From: Vandiemenella viatica
Taxonomy: Eukaryota > Arthropoda > Insecta > Orthoptera > Morabidae
Direction of reading: 5' to 3'
NCBI GenBank assembly: GCA_031002005.1
Contig: CM061920.1
Coordinates: 115,372,095 to 115,436,094, forward strand
Length of the DNA: 64,000 nucleotides
Both the position numbers and the translations under genes were made by a program. Positions within the stretch are counted from its first letter, which is position 1, and each line of letters opens with the position of its first letter. The notes under the pieces were generated by a model, which worked only from the letters and a program-made list of their open reading frames with translations, had not been told where the DNA came from and did no database searches. Positions 1 to 11,628 of this stretch are shown here, in pieces.

Positions 1-329
1 AAATATTTTTTTTCATCCATGTTCATCAGATGTTCGTAAAATGTAGGAAGAGTCCTAGCATCTTCGCATTAAAAAAATCAGAGATTTGCCAGAATTGAAG
101 ACCAATTTTACGACCCACAAAAATTGCAGCAGAAAGCCGCATTTGTAACCGAACCTCCTACACCCGAATCGCACGCCGTAACCAGACGCAAGACTAATCT
201 AGAAGTCTGAAAAGTATGTATTCAAACACATAAAAGTGGATTCGTGTCTTTTGATAACAAAAACACATGGTACAGAAAAAGAGTATGTTTATTTTATCAT
301 GTTTGAAAACTTATTTTTCATCACACCTA
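1..329. other. No recognisable feature
   Basis: AT-rich unique-looking sequence. I see no coding similarity, inverted repeat or tandem repeat here. Confidence 0.4.
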
Positions 330-530
330 TATTCGGACTGGTGACTCAAAAGATTACTGCGTGCGATTTGGAAACTGAAGGTCCGGTTCAAATCCCAGTC
401 TCGACTGTAATTTTTGCGGGCCTTAAAATTGACTTTTACCAATGGCAAAGCTTTTATCTTTTAATGCGAAGGACGCTCGGTGGTTTGAATTTCACGTTAA
501 TCTGTAGGTCTCCTTTTCAAGTTAGGTGAC
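330..530 (+). repeat. tRNA-derived SINE-like fragment
   Basis: A perfect pol III B-box (GGTTCAAATCC, 385-395) follows an A-box-like TGGTGACTCAAAAG (339-352) at tRNA-like spacing, with a non-tRNA body behind it. The head resembles a tRNA, but I see no clean acceptor stem, poly(A) tail or target duplication. It reads best as an old SINE or tRNA-related pseudogene. The open frame across it (236-529) is taken as chance. Confidence 0.35.
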
Positions 531-1329
531 TACGATACAGGTGCACTGAGTGTTTCCAAATAAGCAACTCTGTGACTAGAACATTGAGATAACATGAAAT
601 TATTATTTTTACTACACAAAATCTTTACGACTTATATTTAAATTAAAATATGTTATGTTCTCGTTCTTCACTAACAAAAAGTATTGAGTGAATCGAAAAT
701 AACCTCAGACAAAACAAACACGTCTAGTGCGAGTGATTGACATTTCGTTGATATTGTTAATACTGCGCTGGGATACTATTTTTGTACATAAAATATCAAC
801 CAGTTAGGTGATTACGTGAGTCAGATAAAAAAGTATTTTAATGTACATTTGTACCAAAATTGTGCAGAATAAAATACAGTACTCTATAATAAAGTAGGGT
901 GTCAAACCTACCTGTCATCCCCAACACTGATTCCCTGAAACAATCACTTGTAAACGTTAAAGGAGACTAAAGACCGGGTAGGAACACGGGCGAGCTATGG
1001 AAAAGTGTGGACGCGAGGGGGCGAGCCGTCACTCGGCCGGCTGTCGTTGCGGTTACGATACAGGCCAGTATTGGCAAAGTGCAGATCGACCTTTACACTT
1101 AGCAACTGATACAAAAACTGGTGCAAATTAAAATCCCAGCACCCAGACGGTGTTGTGATAAGCGAATGAAATTTGGCCCCAAGTATGCCCGCATGAAGAG
1201 TATTAAATGATTTAAAATTAAAAGTTTTATATGTAATAATGTGAGAATTACTGTGCTATATATTATGTAAATTGCAATTTCATAATTTTTTTTTTTTTAG
1301 CGTATAAGTGGCGAACAGTGTGGTGTCAC
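531..1329. other. Non-coding, nothing recognised
   Basis: Mostly AT-rich, with a short GC-rich pocket near 960-1060. No terminal inverted repeat for the neighbouring Tc1 remnant could be found here. Confidence 0.4.
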
Positions 1330-2375
1330 ATGACACGTGGTTGCCCACAAGTTTTTGCCGTCTAAGTATGCCAAGGTGAAGAGTAGACAACTCTCTACAC
1401 CCAAATGTCTAACAGTAAGAGAGGTCGGAGAATTGACATGTTTTTATAGGGTGCATCATATGGCGAAATCTCCCGAAGGATTGGCCGTAGTGCTACAGTA
1501 TGTCAGTACAGAGACTTGTTACACAGTGGTTGAAAGAAGGTTCTAATACTCCTAGAGCAGGTATGGGTTCATAAAGATGAATAACAGCACGTGAAGACTG
1601 CCAAATGGTGTGTGTGGCTGTTTCTGGCAGATGGTTGACTGCAGGCCAGATCCAAGTAGTGGTTACACATAGTCACACCCCGCCTCCGCCCCTCCCCGGA
1701 TGATTGTAAACTAATTGCTTGAAGGTGGGTTACACTCTCTGGCCCCTGTGCATTGTGTCCCATTAATCTAATTTAATTGCCATCATCATCTACCCTGGTG
1801 TAATGCGAAACACAAATGGACATGTGAATGGCGTACATTTGTGTTTAGAGACGAGTCTCGATTCTGTCTATGGCAAAGTGATAATCGACGACATGTTCGC
1901 AGGCGTAGTGGAGAAACGGCTTATCTGCTGTGATTTCAGAACCTCACGCAAGTGCCGCCACTGGTGTCATGTTTTGGTGGCAATCAGTTTCGATAGCATG
2001 ACTGAGTCGGCTGTTGTTGAAGGCAATGACAGCCCATCACTAACATGTTCAACATCCGAATCACATCTTCCAACAAGATAATGCCCGTCCTCATACTGCG
2101 GCCATCGTCACACAATCCTTGCAAGGAGTTTCAATCACAATATGAACAGCACGGTCCCCAGATTTGTCCCAAATAGAGCATTTCTAGGATACTACAAGTA
2201 GACACAAGTATCACATGGTCACCCAGCACAAACTGTGCAACAACTGACTGCAAAAGACATACACGAGTAATGAAACACACACCAATCAGACACCTGAACA
2301 CTTGTTGTGTCAATGCCGGCAAGGATCCAAGAATTTATTGGTGCTCAAGTTGGGCGCATTTCTCACCGACAACTG
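1330..2375 (+). pseudogene. Decayed Tc1-like transposase
   Basis: Remnant of a cut-and-paste transposase of the Tc1 group, readable only by moving between frames. Recognisable pieces in order are a helix-turn-helix stretch reading YGEISRRIGRSATV near 1458-1500; VTQWLKEGSNTPRAG near 1519-1563; a linker like TAREDCQMVCVAVSGRWLTA near 1580-1640; SRFCLWQSDNRRHVRRRSGE near 1860-1915; the part reading QQDNARPH in relatives near 2070-2105; and a C-terminus like SMPARIQEFIGAQVGRISHR near 2308-2360. Stops and frameshifts are frequent, so it cannot be active. The right-flank segment around 2505-2550 may hold the element's end, but no matching left inverted repeat was found. Family assignment rests on the order of motifs, not on any one of them. 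Confidence 0.75.
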
Positions 2376-3310
2376 TAAAAGGTAATAACTTAGCCTGATC
2401 CATTTCCATTTGTTATTATTTCTTTTAGGTACGGCCCTGGATATATTTTCAAAGTTTCCTAAAATTATACCATTCATGTATGCGTGTTGTGATTTTAATT
2501 TCCGCCAGTGTAAACTATAGGGCGACCATAAGATTTCGCTATAAATTTAAAAAAGTCGAAAGCTACCCATTTGTTACTGAAAGGTTAACATAGGCTGTAT
2601 TTAAATGAATTCACAACCTCGGTATTTGGAGGACCAAGGGATATTGAGAGGGAAGTTAACAGAAGTGGCTTGATCCAAGTAGAAGCAATTCCAGACCCAG
2701 ATGGGGTCCCATTGGTGCAAACCCAGGATCCGGGGGGATACTGTATAGTCAGAGAAGCAACTCTACATTAAGTTCCTTCATAAAAATAGAGGAATAAATG
2801 AAATATAAAATCATAATTAAACTAATTTAAAATAAAAAAACAACGGTCAGATAATAAAAGAATTTGCCTTTGAGATATCTGCCGCCTTTACATGAAGTAC
2901 TTAACAAGTGAAGTATTTTACTACCCGCCTAAGAAATAAGTAGCTACAGACTCCTAAATATGATATGTATCGAAGTCCATCTCCACGTGTAAATTTTAGA
3001 TTTCTAGCACCGCTCAGTAGCGTATAAATAAAGATGTTGTAAACGGCTCGAATGTTCGTTCAGTTATGATTAAAGTTCCATTTTTGTTCAGGAACAGAAG
3101 CTCGACATCCCTGTCGATTTAAGGAACCCATAAGAATGTAGGTACCTGTATTCGACAAAGAGGTTACCCATAATACAAACCTTCTTCTGTAAATTTATGA
3201 TGGAAAATTCTTAGAGAAACATACGCTTATTTATTTCATCGCAATCATATTTGTATATTCTCAATCAGTAGAAAGCATATCAAACTTACATGAACTTAGA
3301 GTTTAAGTGG
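2376..3310. other. Non-coding, nothing recognised
   Basis: No coding similarity and no long repeats seen. It probably includes the 3' end of the Tc1 remnant at its left side. Confidence 0.4.
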
Positions 3311-3665
3311 TAAGGAGGCATCCATAAATTACGTGAGGTGAAATCGGGGCTGGGCCCAGCTAAATCTCACCAATTATCAGGGTGAGTTTTTTTTAAAATT
3401 GTGTTGGACTGTAGAGATAAAAAAAAGGGTTTACAAATTACGCGAATGTTGATTTTAGGGGGGTATTTCGTCGAAAAGTGTGGGTGTAACCGGCTTTGGG
3501 AGGGTGAGACCTAGAAAAAAAAGGTCTCAAAAAGTTGCGAAGACGATCCGTAGGGGGAGGGGTGTCTGACGGGACCAGATGTCACCAAGTCTCACCAGAA
3601 AAGGGGGGGGAGGAGGATCCGAAAATCCGGAAAAACACATCACGTAATTTATGGATGTCCCCTTA
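3311..3665. mobile_element. MITE with about 26-bp terminal inverted repeats
   Basis: The left end TAAGGAGGCATCCATAAATT continues into ACGTGA, and the right end is its complement with two mismatches. The core ATCCATAAATTACGTGA is shared exactly. TA flanks both ends, consistent with a TA target duplication. The 355-bp interior is non-coding and rich in G and A runs. It is a non-autonomous DNA transposon; I cannot assign the superfamily safely. Confidence 0.8.
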
Positions 3666-4519
3666 CTAATGTTACGATTTCGCTAGCAAGATACGCGGTT
3701 CCGACTGTTTTAAAACACATGCCGTACAAAAACTGATTACCGACAGACGATAACACTTGGAATCCTCCGGATTGACTTGAAACCTGACAGTATTGCTAGT
3801 TTAATGCAGTTTTCCGAATCATTTTAATTGCATAAATTCGAACATGATACGATTTCATGTCGAGTATAGGTGCACTGTCGACAAAAGGTAGGTACGCAGA
3901 GTGTATATCGAATAACACGAAATGTACTCAATCCGAATCTGTCAGATGATAAATTCGAAAATTACTAGAAAATACTTCAAGGTACTTGTGAATCTTAGCT
4001 AGAAAGCTAATAGAATTCTAAAAAAGCAAAACAATTTTGAAGCCTAGACTACGCATATTCCCACATACGCTTGGTTGCTTTTGTTTTTCATTTTCGAAGG
4101 AAAATCTAACATTTTTTTAAAAATAATTTCGAGGAATTACAATTTAACTGCCTAATTGCCATGATTATAACAATTTTAGATATATATATAATTTATCCTT
4201 TACTTTTAAAACTTCCTATCTTAATACAAGAAAACTTACATTATATCCACCGCCGCTCATAACAAACCAAACAACTGTGACGGACGGCAAGCACAACGAG
4301 TTCCTGTGATTGTTGGAGCAAAAGAGCGATGCTCTATTATTTAAGCGCGCGGTGTAGCCAATGATATTATTATACTCTATTGTATAGGATCGTATTTGAA
4401 AAAGGGATAGATCAACTTAAAAAGAAATATTCAGAACATTAAAGGTAGACGTGTTTCGACACCAAAGGATAAAAGAAGTCTATTAAAAATATTTTTTTTT
4501 TGTATCACACTAATTTCGA
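3666..4519. other. Non-coding, nothing recognised
   Basis: AT-rich sequence with short homopolymers only; no coding similarity seen. Confidence 0.4.
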
Positions 4520-4616
4520 ATATTATTTTTGAAATGCGGGTGTCACCCCCAAACGGGTGACACCCGGGGCGGACCGCCCCCACCGCCCCCCCCCCCCCCC
4601 CCTAGCTACGCCACTG
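4520..4616 (-). repeat. GC-rich hAT-type element end
   Basis: Read inward on the minus strand from 4616 the sequence begins CAGTGGCGTAGCTAGG, then a G-run (C-run 4587-4602 on plus), then a small inverted repeat around CGGGTGTCACCC. A CAGTGGCG start is typical of animal hAT ends. Only one end is visible. It abuts exactly the 5' boundary of the family A element that follows, so it may have inserted there. Confidence 0.5.
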
Positions 4617-5144
4617 CTCTAGGGTTGAGTCATGTAGGACTCCCTCAAACAGATCAAGTGTGCACTACACATGTGAATCAGCAACACAGGTGGTAGGTGC
4701 CGCGTAGAATGCATTGGGAAATTTTTTAGGCTGAGAGAGGAAATAATTACGGGAAGCTTAGATAAATTCAACACCATGTGCCTTGTGAATTTAGACAGTT
4801 AAACATTCTCATAGTTAACTATAGAAGTGTCTATTACTAACAGCCTGAACTAGCAAATGTTATTAGTTGCACAGAAGGAGATCTCATTTTGTACAGAAAG
4901 CTGGCTCAAACACTATATAAGTTAAGCAGAAATTTTTAATAACAGCAAGAACTTTTCCATAAGAAGACTTGGGAAGTGGTTTATTTATAGCTGTTACTGA
5001 CCACCTCCCATGTTACGAAATAGATGTGGACAGTCAGCAAAAATGGATTATGTGCAACATAGCCAGGACAAACTTGTGATGGTTCCTACTTTTGCCCACC
5101 ATATGCTGACATAATATTTGTGAGACAATAAGGAGTAGTGTAAG

Positions 5145-6045
5145 CAATGTTGCCACCTTAGCAATTTTGTCGCTAGATTTAGTGAATTTTGAAGCTCGAA
5201 AGCGATATTCTTAAATATGTTATCACTAAAAAAATATTTGGTGATATTCACCCTTGCAGAGTTTCGAAAAATATGCTCGCATGCTTTCAACTAAATTATT
5301 TGGGAGAATATATGTCTTTTGAATGTGGAAAATTCGCCAGGGCGAAGACAACAAAATAGTAGATCTTGCCTCAGAACTCAGATTTGATGACGAAAAAAAT
5401 TGAAAAACTCCTACATAAATGGCATGGTATTAATTATGTTCAATGGAACGCTACAATGTCATTGAATTTTGGGCTGAAGTTAGAAAATGCAAGAATGCTG
5501 CTGGAATAAATACCTTTTTGCAGTTATTTGATTTAGCCACATCCACTTTCTCACTCGAATGCCGCAGCAGAAAGGATTTTCAGTACAATGAACATTCTTA
5601 AAAACAATATGAGATATAGGATGGCTGTAAATACTCTTGATAGCATTTTTTTCATAAGGAATCAGTTAAGAATCGTGGGAAAAAAAAACTGCTACAGTTA
5701 CGAGCTTCCTGCTAATGTGATTGCTGCAAATGGTAAAGATGCTAAATATTCTTTTAAATCTAAGACTGATGATTCATCTCATCCTTCCACATCTGAAAGT
5801 TCTGCAACTCCAATGATAGAGCAAGATGATGAAGAAGAAATACCGATTGAAGAAATTTGATGTTGATTTTTAATACAATGTTATATTTAATTCAATGAAA
5901 ATACTAATTATTAAAATATTTTGTATTAGTAACCTTATCATTTTTCTTTATTTTATTTAGTGATTTCTAGTTCTAAATATCCCACAATCTAGTGACTTTT
6001 GAGACCAGGTATAGCAATTTTTGTTTTCTTAAGGTGGCAACACTG
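5145..6045 (+). mobile_element. Internally deleted hAT transposon
   Basis: Terminal inverted repeats CAATGTTGCCACCTTA (left) and the complement of CAGTGTTGCCACCTTA (right) enclose 901 bp. The flanking 8-mers AGTGTAAG and AGTTTAAG match at 7 of 8 positions. The empty site can be read from the family A sequence at 17085-17100, because the two flanks join seamlessly there. Only the C-terminal end of the transposase is kept. Confidence 0.9.
5300..5860 (+). pseudogene. hAT transposase C-terminal dimerisation domain
   Basis: The readable frame contains HSNAAAERIFSTMNILKN (about 5553-5606), the hallmark of the hAT C-terminal dimerisation region. It is followed by an R-M-A-V-TLDSI helix and an acidic tail ending EEIPIEEI at 5857. 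Upstream pieces like DLASELRFDD and EFWAEVRKCKNAAG appear in shifted frames. The N-terminal BED finger and the catalytic RNase H fold are missing, so this is an internal-deletion derivative. The open reading frame from 5588 to 5860 is only the tail of this domain. Confidence 0.8.
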
Positions 6046-6334
6046 AGTTTAAGTAATATAGCTTGTGAATTTCTGGTCATGTCAGGCCAGACTCGTACTA
6101 CTACTGTAGATGACAGTAAACAGTGCTATCAGTGACTGACTAGCCCAGTATCGGGCAGCCAGTGCCAAATCTGACAACCAAAGATGGACCAACTGCTATG
6201 GACGAAGGAGTCTTTCCTTTAGAGGCTAGATGGTGCCTTTGTGTAGGAAATGACAAATTTATCAGATTAACTGAAGACCTCTATGGCATGGAACGCAGAG
6301 AAGGTGGGAGAGATGGCAGAAGAGGCAACCCAGT

Positions 6335-7430
6335 ACTCATCATCACATCATTCTCCAGCTCCAGACTCCTGGTGCTGTTCACGAGCACTCTCTACTTCTT
6401 CCAGTCCATGAATAGTTGATGTTCATGAACAGACTTCAACTCAAGCCTATATTCTTCTTGATTTAGCCTATCCATTTCTTTTTGGGCCTTCCCATATGTA
6501 TTCTACCTTGGATGTTCATATTAATGTAGCCCTTTGCTCTTCTTTCTTCCTCCATCCTTTCGACATGTCCATACCACCTCAGGTGAGAACACTGTAAGGA
6601 TTTTGCCACACTGATGTTTATACCAGCCTCTGCATGATTGATTTCATTCCTCAATTTGTCCTTTCATGTTCTTTGAAGCATGGTATGCAAAAACTTCATT
6701 TCAGAGTCTACTATTGTCTCTTCTGGACAGCGAACATGTTTCTAGTGTATAACCAGCATGGGGATGTAATAGGTTTGAATAGTGAATGTTTACACTTTCT
6801 GGAAACATTTTTGTCCCACAACAGAGTTCTCGCCTAGTTATGAAAGACTGCTGCATTATTATGTCAGTTTGTAATCTCACATTAACTGATGTTGTCTTTA
6901 CTCAAAGTACTTCCAAGATGTTTAAATTGGTCAACATTCTGTAGTTGTTGGTTGTTTAGGTAAACATTCACATTGAAAGTCCCTGTACCTGTTGCCGTGA
7001 CCACCATCTAACTCTGGCTGATTTTCAGTCCATACTCCTCAAACATCTTGTTCCAAGCCTTCAGCTACTCTTGCACCTCTTCTGCACTTTCACTTCAAAT
7101 CTTGACATCATCAGTACAGACTATGGCTTTTGTTTCTTTTCCATACACTTCTTTGAATTTCTTCAAGATGTCATCCATCGCAGCAATAGGAGTAGGGATG
7201 ACGGAGCACTGTCCTGTTATCCTCTTGTCTCAAACTACTTGCTCAATCGATTGCCTATTTGCACGCAGGATTTTGTGGTTTTTTTTTTATATATAGCATT
7301 TTAATCTTGTTAATTAAGGATCCTGGTACCTCTCTTCATTCTAGGCAATCCCAAATTTTGATCTTGCAGTGCTATCATAGGCCTTTTCGACATCAAGGAA
7401 GGCCATGACAATTTCCTTGCCCCAACCAGT
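6335..7430 (-). pseudogene. RTE-like non-LTR element, minus-strand 5'-truncated copy
   Basis: Read on the minus strand, it starts at the RT motif region (a DVEKAYD-like stretch near 7405) and passes the polymerase part around 7020-7250 (frame reading KKFKEVYGKETKA). It then reaches a C-terminal RNEINHAEAGINISV-AKSL-HLRWYGHVERM segment (6463-6654) and a GRPKKKW motif. The 3' end is a short ATG/ATC-rich tail near 6337. It is the same family as the plus-strand element at 7431-13640, the two lying head to head. Many stops. The FADD-like catalytic box reads CTDDV. Confidence 0.8.
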
Positions 7431-7889
7431 ACTCAACCCAGTAATCGGGGGTAAAATATTAGTACAAATTGCTGTCTTGAAGATTCATTAGGGAACTACC
7501 AAAGGTTAAGTAAACAAACCCCAATCAAAAAACCTGAACGTTAGGCTTGGCAAGCCAGTAGAGGAGTGATCAGCAAGTTCAACTTGCTTTTAATGTTAAA
7601 ACAAGCCTTGGAATAAATTTAGTTCACCGGACGAGACAGCCTACATATCTTGCCACTGACACAAATGACTGTGCACAGCCAGATGAGAGGCAATGGAAGG
7701 GTGTAGGAAAGCCTAAAATGAGGAAAAAAAGCATGCAAAAAAATGAGAATAAGTACATTAAACATTCCATGGTTTGGATTCCATGTTAAACTGTAGGTCC
7801 CAAAGGAAAGCAACTGGCCATCCTAACTCTCACACAATGGCTTAGTATGCCTTTTTTGGGAGGATCCAACCAACCATTTGGTTGTGAAC

Positions 7890-10087
7890 TAATTTACATT
7901 TTTACATTAAATGTAATGTCATTAACTGGAAAATGTGAAGAGCTGGTTGATGTGATGGAAAGAAGACAACTGCATGTGACGGTTTTAAGTGAAACAAGTG
8001 GAAAAGAACAGGGAAATATATCTTGAGGGATGGATACACCCTGTACTGGAGTGGAAAACGGAAAGAGTTGCAAGATGATGTTGGTATTTACAGAGTAAGG
8101 AAGTAGAAGATGTGGTGCAGATGTAACATCTGCAATCATCAAGGCAGATATACTTTCAAATGGTACATTAATAACACTTCTGCAGGTATATGCACCTCAA
8201 ACAGATTATACATCTGAGGAAATGCAATGATTTCTGGAACAGCTGGAAAACCAGCTGGATAAGGAGAACATCTTAATAATAGGTGACTTGATTGTCCATG
8301 TATAGTGGAATAGGATTGATGTGGAAAAGGTAATATGGCAATTTGGATACGGTAACAAACTCAGAGGACCTGATTTATCTATGCTGTTGAAACAACCTAC
8401 AAATACAGAACACCTGATTTATGAAGAGACGGCCACAAAGTAACAGTTGGGATGGACAACATAAAACGATTATTGATCTGGTTATAACAACGGAGGAGGC
8501 AGGAAGACGAGTTATGGATGTCAAAGTCATTCCTAGTGAGAGTTTAGGCAGTGACCATAGTTTAATGATATATCAGTAATAACAGGCATCAAATTGTGGA
8601 ATACAAAGGCTAAGAAAAAACTCTAAAATTAAGGCATGTAAGTTGGAAAAAACTGAGAAGTGCAAAGAATATCAAAGAAGAAAAAGGGGAAAAGTTCCCA
8701 AAAGTGAGACCACGTGTGGGCATGAAGAGTGGCAGGAATTCAAGAAAGCTCTTGTTCAAGAGACAAAGGAAGCATGTGGTATGACAGGTAATAAGGTTCG
8801 GGGTAAGGAAACTGCAAGGTGGAGTAATGAAGTCAAGACAGCTATTCAACTGAAGAATAAGGCAAAGAGATTATTAGAGTTGGAAAACCAGAAGGTTGAT
8901 ATCCACAGAGATGAGGAAAACTATAATGTGTATGGCCGGATGGGGATTCGAGCTCACGTCCTCCCAAATGCAAGGCCAGAATTATAACCATTCACCCACC
9001 ATGTTCAGTAGGAAAAAATTAAATCACTGGCTCAGGTATATTGAGAACACAAACTTGTAGTCAGACGAATAATTGAGAATGAGAAACTCAAGAAGTAGGA
9101 GGAAACATGAATATGATGTTAAAGGAAATAAAAACCTGTTATACAAAACAGTTAAAAATAGGAGAGGATGGCAAGAATCAGTGAAAGCATTAGAGCATAA
9201 TAATGGAGAAGTGATAAGGAACATAGGAAAGATCAGGGAAGAAATGGGACAGTATTTTGAAAAACTGTTAAATGGCGATGCAGTGAATACATATTACAGG
9301 GATTTAAAAGAGCTTACTGAGACAGAAGCCACGCAACATGCAGAACCCCCTATAAAGTGGTCTGAAGTGGAAACTGCCTTGAAATCCATGAATAAAGCCA
9401 AATCAAGTGGTTTCGACGAGGTTAACTCAGACGTGATAAAAGCAGCGGGGATGAATGGTTATATAGGGTGTTAAATGCCATTTTGGAGGACAATAAGACC
9501 CTGGAGGATTTGTCTAAGGTTGTAATAAAATCCATATTTAAAAAAGGCAACAGAGAAAAAAGGGGAAATTACCATGGAATAACACTTTTGTCCCATGCAT
9601 TGAAGATTTTGGAAAAAGTGATTGAGGAAAGGTTACAAAGACATCTGAAAATCTTATTAGAGGATGATCTTTGCAGTAAGAACGCTCATTGGAAAACATC
9701 AAGAAAGGGGTAAAGAAATCATCACGGTCTTCCATGATGTCGAAAAGGCATCTGATAATGTTGCAAGATCAAAAATTTGGGACTGTCTAGAATGAAGAAA
9801 GGTACCAGGATCCTTAATCAACAAGATTAAAATGCTGTATGAAAACTCAAAAGCCTGTGTGCAAAACGGAATGTTGAGAGTAAGTAGTTTGAGACAATTA
9901 GGAGTACAACAAGCAATGTTCTGTCACCACTGCTCTTTATTGCTGAGGTGGATAACATCCTGAAGAAATTCAAAGAAGTGTATGGAAAAGAAACAAAAGC
10001 TACAGTCTTCACTGATGTCATGATTTAGGGTGAAAAAGCAGAAGAGGTGTAAGAGAAACTGGAGGCTTGGAACAAGCTGTTTGATTA
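7890..10087 (+). pseudogene. RTE-like endonuclease and reverse transcriptase, N-terminal part
   Basis: AP-endonuclease start LNVMSLTGKCEELVDVMERR near 7908 lies close to DGYTLYWSG near 8031; ISV-LITLLQVYAPQT near 8165 and a GDLIVH-like box near 8280 follow. RT regions start near 8640 with open frames 8643-8987 and 9073-9474. These include EVETALKSMNKAKSSGFDEVNSD in register with RT domain 1, and KVVIKSIFKKGNREKRGNYHGITLL at 9508-9588 for the next domain. The DVEKASD box (about 9738) and the polymerase box near 10005 are damaged. Numerous stops and frameshifts show it is dead. Nothing here is host coding. Confidence 0.75.
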
Positions 10088-10680
10088 CACGCTTTATATT
10101 AGCTTGACTTGTATGTATGTATGTATGTATGAATGTAACGGAATTTTACAACTCCATTTTGACCCACTTCCAGATGTCCGAGCTGTTTGAAATTTGGCAC
10201 ACATATTAAGAACCGGTGACAATACAATAATTTCATAGCTATATCCTGCTATGCTCATTACTTTGACAGTAACAATAGAAAAATGGTTGAATGTCGTGGA
10301 ATTTTGCAATTTAATTTTAACCCAATTCCAGATGTCCGAGTTGTTTGATATTTTGCTCATGTATTGATAACTGATTACAATACAATAATTTCATAGCTAT
10401 GTCTTGATATTCTGATTACACTGACAGGAAAAACATAAAAATTTTGCACACGTTTTAAGGACCGTTGACAATACAGTGGTCTCTTAGCAACGTCCTGCTA
10501 TTATCGTTACTCTGACGGTAACAATAGAAAAATGGTTGCCATGTAATGGAATCTTTCATTTCAGTGCTTACCCACTTCCTGACGTCCAAATCGTTTTAAA
10601 TTTTGCACACTTATTAAGAACTGATAAAAATTCAATAATTTCACTCTCATCACGTTGTCAGTGTATCCTATACTTGATAG
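10088..10680. repeat. Tandem repeat array, about 158-bp unit, with (GTAT)n
   Basis: A (TATG) microsatellite at about 10110-10135 is followed by about 3.5 degenerate copies of a roughly 158-bp unit. Copies start near 10141, 10299, 10441 (partial) and 10549 (partial). Each carries the phrases CCAGATGTCCGAG, TTTTGCACAC..TTAAGAACCG and ACAATACAATAATTTCATAGC. It interrupts the RTE-like element, so it arrived as part of an insertion. Confidence 0.75.
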
Positions 10681-10776
10681 GATTACTGAGTTAGGCAAAT
10701 GCAGCCGCGACATTAGTGCACAGGTGCGATTCGAGAAATCTTGGTCATTTGGCGGCCACACCCTTCGGAGATTTCC

Positions 10777-10900
10777 CACCCAATATAGCCATCATCATCA
10801 TCATCGTTCTCCAGTTTCCCGGGTGTGATTTACGAGCCTTGGTTGCTGCAGACGATCGTTTTCTGCTGTCTCCTATCCAGAAAGGTTTCTCTGTCTGAAG
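10777..10900 (-). repeat. 3' tail of a second RTE-like family
   Basis: The reverse complement matches the 3' end of the element at 31413-32461. Shared parts are the region encoding the CAGACAGAGAAACCTTTCTG stretch, the CCCGGGAA..CTGGAGA stretch and the terminal (ATG)n. It is a roughly 120-bp 5'-truncated copy lying in the composite insert. Confidence 0.8.
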
Positions 10901-11139
10901 TCGCTTAACGTGATGTTGAATAGTAAGTATTCGAAATATTATTTCGTACTATTATAGAAAAGTAGCCTTCCTCGTTTACCGTGCTATTGGATCTCTTGTT
11001 GAGTTGACCAATTAATTGTATTTTACTCGTGGGAATAATAATTAATAATGAAACTACAACTCAAAGAAAAATAGAGATTGGCGAAGAAAATCCAACAGTA
11101 AGAAACATACTTTTTAAACTATCTGAACTAAAAAATTAA

Positions 11140-11624
11140 AAATAAAATTGTAGTTTAAAAAACTAAAATCATGCTTTCATAGTAATGTGAACTAAAAGGT
11201 TAAAAATAATATTTAAATATAAACATTTTGTTTAACAGTGATAGGACGTCCCACAATTCAGGATAAATTAATTATTTTGAAAAAGCTTAAAGTATAAAGT
11301 CACTGATTACAAAATTAACTTTAATGTTAAAAAAGCGTGGGGTGTGCTCTACATAACTTTTGACAATGACTCTGTCTTTACAAACAGCCAACGACAAAAA
11401 ATATAAGACAACTGATATAGCACCCCATGCTTTTTTACATTAAAGTTAATTTTGTAATCAGTGACTTTATACTTTAAGCTTTTTCAAAAAAATTAATTTA
11501 TCCTGAATTGTGGGACGTCCTATCACTGTTAAACAAAATGTTTATATTTAAATATTATTTTTAACCTTTTAGTTCACATTACTACGAAAGCGTGATTTTA
11601 GTTTTTTAAACTACAATTTTATTT
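11140..11624. mobile_element. 485-bp near-perfect palindromic (foldback) element
   Basis: Left arm 11140-11349 and right arm 11419-11624 are inverted copies of about 206-210 bp with only a handful of differences. The loop is about 69 bp. Both outer ends read AAATAAAATTGTAG inward. No coding potential. Its right end abuts the resumed RTE-like element. It could be a foldback DNA transposon or MITE; I found no clear target duplication. Confidence 0.85.
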
Positions 11625-11628
11625 ATAC

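Larger units (their letters stand above)
4617..6110 (+). pseudogene. CR1/L2-like family A, 5' fragment (copy 1)
   Basis: Segments 4617-5136 and 6054-6110 align collinearly with the family A element at about 16516-17140. They cover the leader, the start of the endonuclease domain and the part reading GVFIAVSKYLPC in the better copy. The copy is heavily mutated and is interrupted at 5145-6045 by a hAT. It stops after about 0.6 kb, so the reverse transcriptase part is absent. It shares its left boundary (CTAGGGTTGAG) with the copy at 16516, which suggests a genuine 5' end or a shared conserved start. Confidence 0.75.

Noticed and set aside
236..529. 97-codon open frame
   Set aside because: Covers the tRNA-like SINE; no motif, no splice context.
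1020..1110. Candidate left inverted repeat of the Tc1 remnant
   Set aside because: Does not match the complement of the presumed right end near 2505-2550.
10111..10135. Possible CRISPR-like regular repeat around the (TATG) tract and 158-bp units
   Set aside because: Units are long, contiguous and degenerate without spacers; simple tandem repeats in a eukaryotic genome.
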